64,000 nucleotides of DNA from Thauera sp. GDN1 (GCF_029223545.1 NZ_CP097870.1:1178001-1242000); one strand, 5' to 3'. Numbered from the stretch's first letter, positions 40,835-51,130 are shown. Program-made: numbers and translations. Notes: generated by a model not told the origin, from the sequence alone.

Positions 40835-41617
40835 TTACCAGGTGGCGCCCGGGTGGGCGCGGGCCAGGCCCTGCATCTCGCCGAGCAGGTAGCTCAGGTG
40901 CTCGGAGTGCAGGCCGATCTTGCCCTCGGTCACGTAGCCGTGGAAGTTCGGGCGGGTCAGCGTGGCTTCGGCCAGGGCGTCGTTCACCAGCGCATCCCAG
41001 GCCGGGCGCAGCGCCCACACGTCGATGCCGATCTTGGCCGCCACCGCGGCGCCTTCGGCCGGGCTGGTGGTCCAGAACTCCTCGGTGTAGGGCATGAGGT
41101 GGTTCACCGCGGCCTGGGCGCGGGCGTGCGATTCCTCGGTGCCGTCGCCCATGCGCACCAGCCAGTCACGCGAATGGTGCAGGTGGTAGCTGGTTTCCTT
41201 CAGCGACTTTGCGGCGATCGCGGCGAGGCTGGCGTCGGCGGACTGCTGCAGGCCGTCCCACACGTGCACCATCAGCGCCGAGTACAGGAAATTGCGCACG
41301 ATGGTGGTGGCGTAGTCGCGGTCGGCCGCGGCGTAGCCGACCAGCGGCCCGTGGTGCGGGAGTTCCAGCAGCGTGTAATTGCGGAACTCGTGCGGGCCGC
41401 GGAAGTAGGCCAGCTTGTCCTCGGTCGCGTCGCCGCCCATCAGCTCGGCCGCGCGCTGGTACAGCAGGCGGGCCTGGCCGATGAGGTCGAGGCTGACGTT
41501 GGCGAGCGCCATGTCTTCCTCGAGGATGGGGCCGTGCCCGCACCATTCGGCGTTGCGCTGACCGAGCACGACGGCGTTGTCGGCCAGGTGCAGCAGGTAG
41601 TCGATCGGCGTGCTCAT
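40835..41617 (-). CDS. paaC: PaaC, structural subunit of the phenylacetyl-CoA epoxidase
   Basis: Ferritin-like partner of PaaA in the heterodimeric core. The 260-residue product has QRNAEWCGHGPILEEDMALAN and SYHLHHSRDWLVRMGDGTEE. Its ATG overlaps the paaB stop by one base (TAATG), so the two are translationally coupled. Confidence 0.95.
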   Translation of the reverse strand: MSTPIDYLLHLADNAVVLGQRNAEWCGHGPILEEDMALANVSLDLIGQARLLYQRAAELMGGDATEDKLAYFRGPHEFRNYTLLELPHHGPLVGYAAADRDYATTIVRNFLYSALMVHVWDGLQQSADASLAAIAAKSLKETSYHLHHSRDWLVRMGDGTEESHARAQAAVNHLMPYTEEFWTTSPAEGAAVAAKIGIDVWALRPAWDALVNDALAEATLTRPNFHGYVTEGKIGLHSEHLSYLLGEMQGLARAHPGATW

Positions 41618-41913
41618 TACATGTGCCCCACTTCTTCAGGGATTTCGTAGAAGGTCGGATGGCGGTAGATCTTGTCGGCCGCGGGGTCGAACAGTTCGCC
41701 CTTGTCGTCCGGGTTGCTGGCGGTGATCGCCACCGAGGGCACCACCCAGATGCTCACGCCTTCCTGGCGGCGGGTGTAGACGTCGCGCGCCATGTGCAGG
41801 GCCTGGGCGGCGTCGGCCGCGTGCAGGCTGCCGCAGTGCTTGTGCTCGAGGCCTTGCTTGCTGCGGACGAAGACTTCCCAGAGGGGCCAATCCTTGAGTG
41901 CGGGGGTGTTCAT
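41617..41913 (-). CDS. paaB: PaaB, phenylacetyl-CoA epoxidase subunit
   Basis: The 98-residue product ([40 protein letters not shown], ending [10 protein letters not shown]) is a small bridging subunit of the PaaABCE complex. It overlaps paaA by 4 nt (ATGA) and paaC by 1 nt. Confidence 0.95.
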   Translation of the reverse strand: MNTPALKDWPLWEVFVRSKQGLEHKHCGSLHAADAAQALHMARDVYTRRQEGVSIWVVPSVAITASNPDDKGELFDPAADKIYRHPTFYEIPEEVGHM

Positions 41914-42917
41914 GCTGCCTCCTTCAGTGCGCGTTCTTTTTGCTTGCGGGCGTAGGCCTGAGCCGCATCGCGGACCCACTGGCCATCGTTGTGAGCCTTG
42001 ACCCGGGTGGCCAGGCGTTCCTTGTTGCACGGTCCGTTGCCTTCGACGGTGTTCCAGAACTCGGCCCAGTCGATCTGGCCGTAGTCGTAGTGCTGGCGCG
42101 CCTCGTTCCACTTCAGCTCGGGGTCGGGCAGGGTCACGCCCAGGACCTTGGCTTGCGGCACGGTGGCGTCGATGAACTTCTGGCGCAGGTCGTCGTTGCT
42201 GATGCGCTTGATGCCCCAGCGCATGCCCTGCGCGCTGTGCGGGCTGTCGGCATCCGGCGGCCCGAACATGGCCAGGCACTTCCACCAGTAGCGGTTGACC
42301 GCGTCCTGCACCATCGCGCGCTGCTCGTCGGTGCCCTTCATCATCACCAGCAGGGCCTCGTAGCCCTGGCGCTGGTGGAAGGACTCTTCCTTGCACACGC
42401 GGACCATGGCGCGGGCGTAGGGGCCGTAGGAGCAGCGGCACAGCGGGACCTGGTTCATGATCGCCGCGCCATCGACCAGCCAGCCGATCACGCCGACGTC
42501 GGCCCAGTTCAGGGTCGGGTAGTTGAAGATCGAGCTGTACTTGGCCTTGCCGGAGTGCAGGCCCTCGAGCATCTGGTCGCGGCTGGTGCCCAGCGTCTCG
42601 GCCGCCGAGTACAGGTAGAGGCCGTGGCCGCCCTCGTCCTGGACCTTGGCGATCAGGATGGCCTTGCGCTTGAGGCTGGGGGCGCGCGAGATCCAGTTGC
42701 CCTCGGGCAGCATGCCGACGATCTCGCTGTGGGCGTGCTGGCTGATCTGGCGGACCAGGGTCTTGCGATAGGCCTCGGGCATCCAGTCCTGCGGCTCGAT
42801 GCGGCCGTCGGCGTCGATGCGGGCCTCGAATGCGGCTTCCTGGTCGCTCGGCGCATTGGCGACCGGGGCCAGTTTCTTTCCGGACTCGTCCGGAATGTCC
42901 ATTGCCTGGGTGTACAT
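41910..42917 (-). CDS. paaA: PaaA, catalytic subunit of the phenylacetyl-CoA 1,2-epoxidase
   Basis: Di-iron oxygenase that epoxidises the ring of phenylacetyl-CoA. The 335-residue product has two ferritin-like metal motifs, [13 protein letters not shown] and [18 protein letters not shown] is optimally placed before ATG 42917; the alternative start seven codons upstream has no site. It is the first gene of the ABCDE block. The 111-nt gap from the preceding hydratase gene is the largest in the operon. Confidence 0.97.
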   Translation of the reverse strand: MYTQAMDIPDESGKKLAPVANAPSDQEAAFEARIDADGRIEPQDWMPEAYRKTLVRQISQHAHSEIVGMLPEGNWISRAPSLKRKAILIAKVQDEGGHGLYLYSAAETLGTSRDQMLEGLHSGKAKYSSIFNYPTLNWADVGVIGWLVDGAAIMNQVPLCRCSYGPYARAMVRVCKEESFHQRQGYEALLVMMKGTDEQRAMVQDAVNRYWWKCLAMFGPPDADSPHSAQGMRWGIKRISNDDLRQKFIDATVPQAKVLGVTLPDPELKWNEARQHYDYGQIDWAEFWNTVEGNGPCNKERLATRVKAHNDGQWVRDAAQAYARKQKERALKEAA

Positions 42918-43028
42918 GTGTTTCCTCCTAGCAAACACCGCTCCGGGGGATACCGGAACGGAACGCGGGACGTGGATCTGGCCCGCCCTCTCCTCAATGG
43001 TCCGCCGCGCCCGGGGCGCAGCGGGTGT

Positions 43029-43814
43029 TCATGCCATCCATGCCGGCGGGCGCTTGTCGAAGAAGGCGGCGAAACCTTCGCGCGCCTCGTCGGTTGCGCG
43101 CTGGCGCGCGATGCGGATGGCGGTTTCCTCTGCGACCGCGTCGTCGATCGGCCGCCCCGACAGGGCCGCGATCAGCTGCTTGGCGGCGAGCTGGGCCTGC
43201 GGCCCGCAGGCGAGCAGTGCCTGGACCAGTCGGTCGAGCGCCGCGTCGAGTTCATCCAATGCGACGACCTCGTTGACCAGGCCCATGGCTTCGGCTTCCG
43301 CGGCGCCGAAGCGTTCGGCGCTCTGGAAGTAGCGCAGCGCGTGGCGCGGACCGATGGCACGCAGCACGTAGGGGCTGATCACCGCGGGGATGATGCCGAA
43401 CTTGACCTCGGAGGTCGCGAAGCTGGCATTGTCCGCCGCGATCGCCATGTCGCAGGCTGCGGCAAGGCCGGTGCCACCACCCAGCGCCGCACCCTGCACG
43501 CGGGCGATGGTCGGCTTCGACATCCCGGACAGCGCGCGCAGCATGGCGGCGAACTTGCGCGAATCGGCGAGGTTCCCGGCCTCGGTGCTGTCGGCGGCGC
43601 GGCGCATCCAGTTGAGGTCGGCGCCGGCCGAGAAGTGCTTGCCGCGACCGGCCAGCACCACCACGCGCACGCTGGCGTCGGCGTCGAGTTCGACGCAGGC
43701 GGCAGCGAGCTCGGCGATGAGCTGCTCGTTGAAGGCGTTGAACACCTCCGGGCGGTCCATCCAGATGGTGGCGACCGCGCCGCGGCGTTCGATGGCGAGG
43801 GTTTCGTAATTCAT
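43029..43814 (-). CDS. Enoyl-CoA hydratase/isomerase (crotonase family; PaaF-position, LiuC-like)
   Basis: The 261-residue crotonase has the oxyanion motif HFSAGADLNWM and GAALGGGTGLAAACDMA. The FSAGADLNWM form recalls methylglutaconyl-CoA hydratases more than E. coli PaaF. By position it should be the 2,3-dehydroadipyl-CoA hydratase (PaaF), or the stand-alone oxepin-CoA hydrolase needed when PaaZ is not bifunctional. Which one cannot be read from the sequence. Confidence 0.8.
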   Translation of the reverse strand: MNYETLAIERRGAVATIWMDRPEVFNAFNEQLIAELAAACVELDADASVRVVVLAGRGKHFSAGADLNWMRRAADSTEAGNLADSRKFAAMLRALSGMSKPTIARVQGAALGGGTGLAAACDMAIAADNASFATSEVKFGIIPAVISPYVLRAIGPRHALRYFQSAERFGAAEAEAMGLVNEVVALDELDAALDRLVQALLACGPQAQLAAKQLIAALSGRPIDDAVAEETAIRIARQRATDEAREGFAAFFDKRPPAWMA

Positions 43815-43830
43815 GGCCCTGTCCCGTGCC

Positions 43831-45036
43831 TCAGACGCGCTCGATGATCATCGCGATGCCCTGGCCGACGCCGATGCACATCGTGCACAGCGCGTAGCGG
43901 CCGTTGCGGCGCTGCGGCTCGTAGGCGGCGGTGGTCACCAGGCGCGCGCCGCTCATGCCGAGCGGGTGACCCATGGCGATCGCGCCGCCGTTGGGGTTGA
44001 CGCGCGCTTCGTCGTCGGCGAGGCCGAGGTCGCGGACCACGGCGAGCGCCTGCGCGGCGAAGGCTTCGTTGAGCTCGATGACGTCCATCTGCTCGAGCGT
44101 GAGGCCGGCCTTGGCCAGCACCTTGCGCACCGCGGGCGCCGGACCGAAGCCCATGATGCGCGGCGGCACGCCGGCGGTGGCCATGGCGACGACACGCGCA
44201 CGCGGGGTCAGGCCGTACTTCGCAGCGGCGGCCTCGGAGGCCAGCAGCACGGCGCAGGCGCCGTCATTGACGCCCGAGGCGTTGCCCGCGGTGACGCTCA
44301 GCTCGGGGCCGTTGACGCCCTTGAGCTTGGCCAGCATCTCCAGCGTGGTTTCGGGGCGCGGATGTTCGTCGGTGTCGAACAGGATCGGGTCGCCCTTCTT
44401 GCGCGGGATCTCGACCGGCACCAGCTCGTCCGCGAAGCGGCCGGCGGCGTGGGCCGCGGCCCAGCGCTGCTGCGAGCGCAGCGCGAAGGCGTCCTGGTCG
44501 GCGCGCGAGATGTTGAACTCGGCGGCGACGTTGTCCGCGGTCTGCGGCATCGAGTGCGTCTCGTACAGCTTCTTCATCATCGGGTTGATGAAGCGCCAGC
44601 CGATCGTGGTGTCGTAGATCGCGGCCTGGCGGGAGAAGGCCGACTCGGCCTTGCCCATCACGAAGGGCGCACGCGACATGCTCTCGACGCCGCCGGCGAT
44701 CATCAGCTCGGTCTCGTCCGACTTGATCGAGCGCGCGGCCAGGCCGATGGCGTCCATGCCGGAGCCGCACAGGCGGTTCACCGTGGTGCCCGGCACCTCG
44801 ATCGGCAGCCCGGCGAGCAGGCCGGACATGCGCGCGACGTTGCGGTTGTCTTCGCCGGCCTGGTTGGCGCAGCCGTAGATGATGTCCTCGACGGCGGCCC
44901 AATCGACCTGCGGGTTGCGCGTCATCAGCGCCTTGAGCGGCACGGCGCCGAGGTCGTCGGCGCGGACCGCCGCCAGGGTGCCGCCGTAGCGGCCGATCGG
45001 GGTGCGGATGGCGTCGCAGATGAAGGCTTGGGTCAT
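43831..45036 (-). CDS. paaJ: 3-oxoadipyl-CoA / 3-oxo-5,6-dehydrosuberyl-CoA thiolase
   Basis: The final thiolytic steps release acetyl-CoA and succinyl-CoA. The 401-residue product has the acyl-accepting Cys in NRLCGSGMDAIG, GGVESMSRAPF, GHPLGMSGARL (His) and CTMCIGVGQG (second Cys). It begins MTQAFICDAIRTPIGRYGG, typical of PaaJ/PcaF. The neighbours are 10-16 nt away on both sides. Confidence 0.94.
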   Translation of the reverse strand: MTQAFICDAIRTPIGRYGGTLAAVRADDLGAVPLKALMTRNPQVDWAAVEDIIYGCANQAGEDNRNVARMSGLLAGLPIEVPGTTVNRLCGSGMDAIGLAARSIKSDETELMIAGGVESMSRAPFVMGKAESAFSRQAAIYDTTIGWRFINPMMKKLYETHSMPQTADNVAAEFNISRADQDAFALRSQQRWAAAHAAGRFADELVPVEIPRKKGDPILFDTDEHPRPETTLEMLAKLKGVNGPELSVTAGNASGVNDGACAVLLASEAAAAKYGLTPRARVVAMATAGVPPRIMGFGPAPAVRKVLAKAGLTLEQMDVIELNEAFAAQALAVVRDLGLADDEARVNPNGGAIAMGHPLGMSGARLVTTAAYEPQRRNGRYALCTMCIGVGQGIAMIIERV

Positions 45037-45046
45037 CGCCAGCTCC

Positions 45047-46372
45047 TTACAGTTGCTTCGGGCGCTGATCGATGACGCGGCGAGCCTTGCCGGTCAGCGT
45101 GCGCGGAATGGCTTCGAACTCCATCACGTTCACCTTGGTGCTGATGCCGATGATGGTCTTGATGTGGTGCTGTAGCTCGCGGGCGATGTTCTCCGTCTCG
45201 GTGCGGCTGAGCTTGCCCGACAGTTCGCGCTGGACCTCGACGCGGATCTCGACGTTGTCGAGGTGGCCGTCGCGGGTGAGCACGATCTGGTAGTTCCCCG
45301 ACAGGCGCTTGTCGCGCAGGATCTGCTCCTCGATCTGGGTCGGGAACACGTTCACCCCGCGCACGATCAGCATGTCGTCCGAGCGCCCGGTGATCTTGCC
45401 GATGCGGCGGAACGAACGCGCGGTCGGCGGCAGCAGGCGGGTGAGGTCGCGGGTGCGGTAGCGGATGACCGGGAAGGCTTCCTTGGTCAGCGAGGTGAAC
45501 ACCAGCTCGCCTTCCTCGCCGTCGGGCAGTACCTCGCCGGTCTCGGGATCGATGATCTCGGGGTAGAAGTGGTCTTCCCAGATCACCGGACCGTCCTTGG
45601 TCTCGATGCACTCGCAGGCCACGCCCGGGCCCATCACTTCGGTCAGGCCGTAGATGTCGATGGCGTCGATGCCGAGCTTGCGCTCGATCTCGGCGCGCAT
45701 GCCTTCGCCCCAGGGCTCGGCACCGAACACGCCGACCTTCAGCGAGATCTCGTCCGGCTTGATGTTGAGGCGCTCGAACTCCTCGGCGATCACCAGCGAG
45801 TAGGACGGCGTGACCATGATCGCGTCGGGGCGGAAGTCCATGATCTGCTGGACCTGCTTCTCGGTCTGGCCGCCGGACATCGGCACCACCGTGCAGCCGG
45901 CGCGCTCGATGCCGTAGTGGGCGCCGAGGCCGCCGGTGAACATGCCGTAGCCGTATGCGTTGTGCACCATGTCGCCGGCGCGCACGCCCGCCGCGCGCAG
46001 CGAGCGGGCGACGACGTCGGCCCAGTTGTCGAGGTCACGCTTGGTGTAGCCGACCACCACCGACTTGCCGGTGGTGCCGCTCGAGGCGTGCAGGCGGGCG
46101 ACCTTGTCGCGCGGCACGGCAAAGAGGCCGAAGGGGTAGTTGTCGCGCAGGTCCGTCTTGGTCATGAACGGGAACTTGGCGAGGTCGGCCAGCGACTTCA
46201 GGTCGTCGGGGTGCACGCCCGCTTCCTCGCAGCGCTTGCGGTACGGTGCCACGTTGTCGTAGGTGTGGCGCACCGACCACTGCAGGCGCTGCAGCTGGAG
46301 GGCGGAGATCTCGTCGCGGCTGGCGGTTTCGATCGGGTCGAGGTCGCCGGGACTGGGGCTTTTCACGGTCAT
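45047..46372 (-). CDS. paaK: Phenylacetate-CoA ligase
   Basis: AMP-forming ligase that activates phenylacetate, the entry step. The 441-residue product has the phosphate loop ASSGTTGKSVVVGYT, YGYGMFTGGLGAHYG, DIYGLTEVMGPGVACEC and RGVNVFPTQIEEQIL. The invariant lysine expected near the C-terminus is probably the one in LTGKARRVID. ATG 46372 begins MTVKSPSPGDLDPIETASRDE. Confidence 0.96.
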   Translation of the reverse strand: MTVKSPSPGDLDPIETASRDEISALQLQRLQWSVRHTYDNVAPYRKRCEEAGVHPDDLKSLADLAKFPFMTKTDLRDNYPFGLFAVPRDKVARLHASSGTTGKSVVVGYTKRDLDNWADVVARSLRAAGVRAGDMVHNAYGYGMFTGGLGAHYGIERAGCTVVPMSGGQTEKQVQQIMDFRPDAIMVTPSYSLVIAEEFERLNIKPDEISLKVGVFGAEPWGEGMRAEIERKLGIDAIDIYGLTEVMGPGVACECIETKDGPVIWEDHFYPEIIDPETGEVLPDGEEGELVFTSLTKEAFPVIRYRTRDLTRLLPPTARSFRRIGKITGRSDDMLIVRGVNVFPTQIEEQILRDKRLSGNYQIVLTRDGHLDNVEIRVEVQRELSGKLSRTETENIARELQHHIKTIIGISTKVNVMEFEAIPRTLTGKARRVIDQRPKQL

Positions 46373-46408
46373 GGTCTTGTCTTCTCCTCTCTGTTCTGGG
46401 GTGGCCGT

Positions 46409-46876
46409 TCAGGCCCGTTCGGCCGCCAGGCCGGCGATCACTTCGCCGGAAATGCGGTAGCTCTTGCCGCGGAAAAGCGCGACCGTCCGGCCGGCGCTGT
46501 CACGCACGGTGACGTCATAGACGCCGGTGCGGCCCGACGCCGAGCGCTCGACCGCTTCGGCCTGCAGGGTGTCGCCTTCCTTGCCCGGGGCGACGAAGTC
46601 GATGTTGCAGCCCGAGGCCACGGTGTTGCGGTTGTAGGCGTTGCAGGCGTAGGCGAAGGCGGTGTCGGCGAGGCTGAAGATCAGGCCGCCGTGGCAGATG
46701 TGGTGCCCATTCACCATGTCGCTGCGCACCCGCATGCTCAGCGTGGCGGTGCCGGGACCGACGCTGTCGATGCGCATGCCGAGCGCCTGGGCGGCGCGGT
46801 CGCGCGACCACATCGCCGTCGCGACGGCTTCGGCCAGCGCCTGCGGATCGGTGGGGATGTCGTGACGTTCAGTCAT
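46409..46876 (-). CDS. paaI: Hydroxyphenylacetyl-CoA thioesterase PaaI
   Basis: Hot-dog-fold thioesterase that rescues CoA trapped in dead-end phenylacetyl-CoA derivatives. The 155-residue product has [21 protein letters not shown], the characteristic active-site helix, and [17 protein letters not shown] 46876 lies inside the end of paaH (8-nt overlap). Confidence 0.94.
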   Translation of the reverse strand: MTERHDIPTDPQALAEAVATAMWSRDRAAQALGMRIDSVGPGTATLSMRVRSDMVNGHHICHGGLIFSLADTAFAYACNAYNRNTVASGCNIDFVAPGKEGDTLQAEAVERSASGRTGVYDVTVRDSAGRTVALFRGKSYRISGEVIAGLAAERA

Positions 46877-48428
46877 GGATCTTCTTTCCGGCAAGGACGC
46901 GCTGCTGGATCAGCGGCGAGACGCGGTAACGGTCCTCGCCGTAGAAGCGGGCGAGATTGGAGAGCACGTTGCAGATGGTCGGCAGGCCGACGCGGTCTGC
47001 CCATTCCAGCGGTCCGCGCGGATAGTTCACGCCCAGTTTCATCGCCGCATCGGCGCCGGCGGCGTCGCACACGCCCTGGTTCACCGCATCGGCGGCCTCG
47101 TTGGCGAGCGTCGCCACGGTGCGCATGACGGCCAGGCCAGGGGTGTCGCCGAGGCGGCAGACCTCGAAGCCGGCGGCCTGCAGCAGGCCGATGGCCGCGC
47201 CAACCGCGGGTGCGAAACAGTTGATCGCGGCGCCGACGGCGATGCGGGTCGCGCTCGCGTAGTCGAGGGCGAGGTCGATCAGCACCACATTGGCGATGCC
47301 CATTTCCGCGGCGCGCTGGGTGGCGGTGCGGCCGTCGGTGACGAAGATCACCGCGCCGCCGACCTCGGCGATGCGGCCGTCGGCGGCCTCGCCCCAGGAG
47401 TGGGGGATGTTGCGTTCGAACAGGCGGTCGGCGAGCGCATGTACCGCGGCCGAGTGGCCGTGCAGCACGACCTCGCCCGGTGCCTGCTGTGCCACCGCGA
47501 CCTGCGCTTCGGGACGTTCGGCGCCTTCGCGGTAGTCGTAGAAGCCGCGGCCCGACTTGCGGCCGTAGAAGCCCGCATCGACCAGTTCCTGCTGGATCAG
47601 CGAGGGCGTGAAGCGCGGATCGTTGTAGAAGGCATTCCACACCGAGCGGGTCACGGCGAAGTTCACGTCATGGCCGATCATGTCCATGAGCTCGAACGGC
47701 CCCATGCGGAAGCCGCCGGCGTCGCGCATGATCGCGTCCAGCGTCGCGCAGTCGCCGCCGCCCTCGTTCACGATGCGCAGCGCCTCGGCGTAGTAGGGGC
47801 GGGCGACGCGGTTGACGATGAAGCCCGGCGTCGAGCGCGCATGCACCGGCGTCTTGCCCCAGGCCGCGGCGGTGGCGAACAGGGTGTCGGCGATGGCGCG
47901 GTCGGTGGCGAGCCCGGAGACGATCTCCACCAGCTTCATCAGCGGCGCGGGGTTGAAGAAGTGCAGCCCGGCCAGGCGCTCGGGGCGCCGGAGCGCGGCG
48001 CCGATCGAGGTCACCGAGATCGACGAGGTGTTGGTGCCGAAGATGCAGTCGGCGCCGACGATGTCTTCCAGGTCGCGGTACAGCTTCTGCTTGGCTTCCA
48101 GGTTTTCGACGATGGCTTCGACCACCAGGGCGGCGTCGGCCAGGTCGGCGAGCTGTTCGACGGCAACCAGGCGAATGCCGGCGGCCTGCGCGGACTCGGC
48201 GCTCATCCTGCCCTTGTCGGCGAGCTTGCCGAACTGGGCGCGGATGCCTTCGATCGCCTTCGCGGCGGCGCCCGGGCGGTTGTCGAGGAGCTTGACCACG
48301 TGGCCGGCGGCGGCCGCCACCTGGGCGATGCCGGCACCCATGGCGCCGGTGCCGACCACGGCGATGATGGCCGAGGCGGGCAGCGGCGGCGCGGACGGCT
48401 TGGAGGTCTGGGTGTCGGTCACGCTCAT
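46869..48428 (-). CDS. paaH: 3-hydroxyadipyl-CoA dehydrogenase PaaH
   Basis: NAD-dependent dehydrogenase of the beta-oxidation-like part. The 519-residue product has the dinucleotide motif [44 protein letters not shown] (catalytic His-Glu region) and a second C-terminal hydroxyacyl-CoA dehydrogenase domain ([17 protein letters not shown]). The length matches the two-domain PaaH/PaaC type. It overlaps paaG by an ATGA junction. Confidence 0.95.
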   Translation of the reverse strand: MSVTDTQTSKPSAPPLPASAIIAVVGTGAMGAGIAQVAAAAGHVVKLLDNRPGAAAKAIEGIRAQFGKLADKGRMSAESAQAAGIRLVAVEQLADLADAALVVEAIVENLEAKQKLYRDLEDIVGADCIFGTNTSSISVTSIGAALRRPERLAGLHFFNPAPLMKLVEIVSGLATDRAIADTLFATAAAWGKTPVHARSTPGFIVNRVARPYYAEALRIVNEGGGDCATLDAIMRDAGGFRMGPFELMDMIGHDVNFAVTRSVWNAFYNDPRFTPSLIQQELVDAGFYGRKSGRGFYDYREGAERPEAQVAVAQQAPGEVVLHGHSAAVHALADRLFERNIPHSWGEAADGRIAEVGGAVIFVTDGRTATQRAAEMGIANVVLIDLALDYASATRIAVGAAINCFAPAVGAAIGLLQAAGFEVCRLGDTPGLAVMRTVATLANEAADAVNQGVCDAAGADAAMKLGVNYPRGPLEWADRVGLPTICNVLSNLARFYGEDRYRVSPLIQQRVLAGKKIHD

Positions 48429-49219
48429 TCCCCCGTGAACTTCGGTGCGCGCTTTTCCATGAAGGCGGCGACGCCCTCGGCGTAGTCCGGGCTCCAGCCC
48501 AGCTCGCGCATGAAGCCGCCCTCGAAGGAGAGCTGCTGCTCGAGCGTGTGGCCGGGCGCGGCGTGCATCGCCTGGCGGGTGCGCACCAGCGCCTTGGTCG
48601 GCATCGTCGCGAGCTGCGCGGCGAGCGCTTCCACCTTGGCGCCGAACTCGGCGTCGTCGTACGCGGCCCAGATCAGCCCCCACTCGGCGGCCTTGTCGGC
48701 GGGCAGCTTGTCGGCCAGCATCGCCAGGCCCATCGCGCGCGCCATGCCGACGCGCTGGGGCAGGAACCAGGTGCCGCCGGTGTCCGGGATCAGGCCGATC
48801 TTGCTGAAGGCCTGCAGGAAGGAGACCGACTTCGCCGCCACCACCAGGTCGCAGGCCAGCGCCACGCTGGCGCCGGCGCCTGCGGCGATGCCGTTGACCG
48901 CGGCGATGGTGGGCACGCGCAGGTTCTGCAGGCGCAGCACCAGCGGCTTGTAGTTGTTCTCGACCACGTTGCCGATGTCGGGCATCTTGCCGTCGGCGGC
49001 GGCCATGTCCGGGTCGGCGAGATCCTGGCCGGCGCAGAAGGCACGGCCGGCGCCGGTGAGCACCAGCACGCGCGCGGCCTTGTCGGCCTGGATGCGGTCG
49101 AGCGCGTCACGCAGCTCGGCGTGCATCTCGCCGGTGAAGCTGTTGAGCTTGTCGGGGCGGTTCAGCGTCAGGCGGGCGATGCCCGCGTCCACTGCAAACT
49201 GGATGTTCCTGTATTCCAC
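48425..49219 (-). CDS. paaG: 1,2-epoxyphenylacetyl-CoA isomerase PaaG
   Basis: Converts ring-1,2-epoxyphenylacetyl-CoA to oxepin-CoA and later shifts a double bond. The 264-residue crotonase has [13 protein letters not shown] (AGQDL is typical of PaaG), [14 protein letters not shown] and [18 protein letters not shown]. It starts at GTG 49219, with GAGGAG 7 nt upstream. It lies between paaN and paaH. Confidence 0.94.
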   Translation of the reverse strand: MEYRNIQFAVDAGIARLTLNRPDKLNSFTGEMHAELRDALDRIQADKAARVLVLTGAGRAFCAGQDLADPDMAAADGKMPDIGNVVENNYKPLVLRLQNLRVPTIAAVNGIAAGAGASVALACDLVVAAKSVSFLQAFSKIGLIPDTGGTWFLPQRVGMARAMGLAMLADKLPADKAAEWGLIWAAYDDAEFGAKVEALAAQLATMPTKALVRTRQAMHAAPGHTLEQQLSFEGGFMRELGWSPDYAEGVAAFMEKRAPKFTGE

Positions 49220-49229
49220 GGACGGCTCC

Positions 49230-50897
49230 TCAGACGTGGTAGCGACGCTGGACGACACGGAAGCGGTTGGCGACGAAGGCCGAATCCGAATACGAGGCGT
49301 TGGCCGACGGGTTGCCACCGGTGCCGTGGTAGTCGGAGAAGGCCGCCGACTGGTTCACGAAGATGCCGCCGGTGAGGTTGATCGACAGGGCGACCTTGCC
49401 GCGCCAGGTGGCCTCGGTCATCGCGTCGATGACGTCCTGCCGGGTGGAGTAGAGGCCGACCGTCAGCGCGCCATGGGTCCTGACCACGCGCTCCGAGAGC
49501 GCGATCGCGGCGGCGGTGTCGGCGACCTTGACGATGAAGCTGATCGGGCCGAAACGCTCTTCCATGTAGGCCTTCTCGTCGGCCGCGTCGCAAGCCAGCA
49601 GCACCGGCGTGCGCACCTTGGCGCCGGGGAACTCGGGGTTGTCGAGCTTCTGCGAGGCGAGCACGACCTTGCCCAGCGCGCCGCTGTTGGCGATCTCGAT
49701 GCGCTCGGCGGTGTCGGCGGACTGGATCGCACCCAGCACCGCGAAGGCGACTTCCGGCTTGGACAGGAAGCGCTCGACCGCGCGGGCGAGATCGGCGCAG
49801 ACCTCGTCGTAGCTCTTGTGGCCGTCCTCGGTGTCGATGCCGCCGGCGGGCACGAAGATCGCTTGCGAGGTGGTGCACATCTGGCCCGAGTACAGCGACA
49901 GCGTGAACGCGAGGTTGCCCAGCATCGCCTTGTAGCTGTCGGTGGAGTCGATGACGATGTTGTTGACGCCGGCGAGCTCCGCGTAGACCTGGGCCTGGCG
50001 GCAGTTGTCGATCAGCCACTGGCCGAACACGTTGCTGCCGGTGAAGTCGATCGACTGCACCGCGGGGTGGGTGGCGAGCGCCTGGGTGACGGTGCGCGCG
50101 GTGGCCACGCACAGGCTCACCAGGTTGGGGTCGATGCCGTTCTCGGCGAGCACTGCGCGGATCGTGCGCACGGTGATCGCGGCCGGCAGGATGGCGTTGC
50201 TGTGCGCCTTGACGATGACCGCGTTGCCGGTGGCGAGCGCGGCGAACAGGCCCGGGTAGGTGTTCCAGGTCGGGAAGGTGCCGCAGCCGATCACCAGGCC
50301 GACGCCGCGGCCGACGATCTGGAAGTGCTTCTTCATGACCAGCGGCGGGTTCTTGCCCTGCGGCTTCTCCCAGGTGGTCTCGGCCGGCACGAAGCTCTGC
50401 TCGCGCCAGGCGTAGGTCACGGCCTCGAGGCCGCGGTCCTGGGCGTGCGGGCCGCCGGCCTGGAAGGCCATCATCCAGCCCTGACCGGTGGTCATCATGA
50501 CCGCGTGGGCGATCTCGAAGCTCTGCTTGTTCAGGCGGTCGAGGATCTCCAGGCAGATGCCGGTACGACCGTCGGCGCCGATGCCCTGCCAACCCTTCAT
50601 GGCCTCGAGGCCCGCGGCGATCAGCGCGTCGGGTTCGCACACCGGGTAGCTGACGTCCAGCGCGACGCCGTAGGGCGAGGTCTCACCGCCGTGCCAGCCG
50701 GTCTGGCCGGGCTGGTCGAGCTCGAAGCGCTTGCCCAGGTTGGCCTCGAAGGCGCGCTTGCCTTCGTCGGGCGCGTTCTCGCCGTAAAGCTTGGGGCTCG
50801 GCATCTCGGGGAAGGGAGACCAGTAGCCGCGCGTGGCGATGGCTTTGAGGGCGCTTTCGAGGGTGGCGCGATGCTTCTCGAGCAGGGGGTGGGTCAT
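49230..50897 (-). CDS. paaN: PaaN-type aldehyde dehydrogenase (PaaN_2 form), 3-oxo-5,6-dehydrosuberyl-CoA semialdehyde oxidation
   Basis: The 555-residue ALDH-fold protein has a CGTFPTWNTYPGLFAAL segment, IDFTGSNVFGQ, the general-base Glu in YAELAGVNNIV and the catalytic Cys in YSGQMCTTSQ. It ends at RRYHV without the MaoC-like hydratase domain that makes E. coli PaaZ about 680 residues long, so only the aldehyde oxidation can be assigned. GGAGAG precedes ATG 50897; two upstream in-frame Mets lack support. It is the first gene of the operon, 27 nt from the predicted transcription start. Confidence 0.92.
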   Translation of the reverse strand: MTHPLLEKHRATLESALKAIATRGYWSPFPEMPSPKLYGENAPDEGKRAFEANLGKRFELDQPGQTGWHGGETSPYGVALDVSYPVCEPDALIAAGLEAMKGWQGIGADGRTGICLEILDRLNKQSFEIAHAVMMTTGQGWMMAFQAGGPHAQDRGLEAVTYAWREQSFVPAETTWEKPQGKNPPLVMKKHFQIVGRGVGLVIGCGTFPTWNTYPGLFAALATGNAVIVKAHSNAILPAAITVRTIRAVLAENGIDPNLVSLCVATARTVTQALATHPAVQSIDFTGSNVFGQWLIDNCRQAQVYAELAGVNNIVIDSTDSYKAMLGNLAFTLSLYSGQMCTTSQAIFVPAGGIDTEDGHKSYDEVCADLARAVERFLSKPEVAFAVLGAIQSADTAERIEIANSGALGKVVLASQKLDNPEFPGAKVRTPVLLACDAADEKAYMEERFGPISFIVKVADTAAAIALSERVVRTHGALTVGLYSTRQDVIDAMTEATWRGKVALSINLTGGIFVNQSAAFSDYHGTGGNPSANASYSDSAFVANRFRVVQRRYHV

Positions 50898-50930
50898 CGG
50901 TCTCTCCATGTGGGTGGTCTTCTGGTGCAA

Positions 50931-50959
50931 ACGATACGAACTGATTTGGATTGTGTCAA
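50931..50959 (-). promoter_or_regulatory. Sigma70-type promoter of the paa operon
   Basis: On the minus strand, TTGACA (50954-50959), 17 nt and TATCGT (50931-50936) give a near-consensus -35 with a weaker -10, about 34 nt upstream of the paaN ATG. The GATAC/GTATC dyad brackets it. Confidence 0.72.
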
Positions 50960-50970
50960 TGCTTTGTATC
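50933..50970. promoter_or_regulatory. GATAC-N28-GTATC dyad at the paa operon promoter
   Basis: GATAC 50933-50937 overlaps the -10 and GTATC 50966-50970 lies just upstream of the -35, so a bound dimer or tetramer would cover the promoter. The same spacing is found at 39061 and 51131. The 491-nt gap 50898-51388 holds this site, the one at 51131 and otherwise an A+T-rich stretch to 51180, then a G+C-rich leader without a recognisable gene. Confidence 0.65.
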
Positions 50971-51130
50971 TGTTCTGGACGAGGTCATGCTTCGAGATTC
51001 CCTTATCCGGAACAGCTTAACTAAAAAGGAAGTCACGTAAAAACAATGAGCTATGGCGTAGTTTTGGCGCTTTGAATCCCGTTGGGTGCTGTCTGAAAAA
51101 GTTCATCGCGCAGATTGTGAGTATGAAAGC

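Noticed and set aside
42918..43028. Operon break and internal promoter between the hydratase gene and paaA
   Set aside because: The gap holds only a short imperfect CCGG/CCGG hairpin without T tract and no recognisable -35/-10 pair; kept as one operon.
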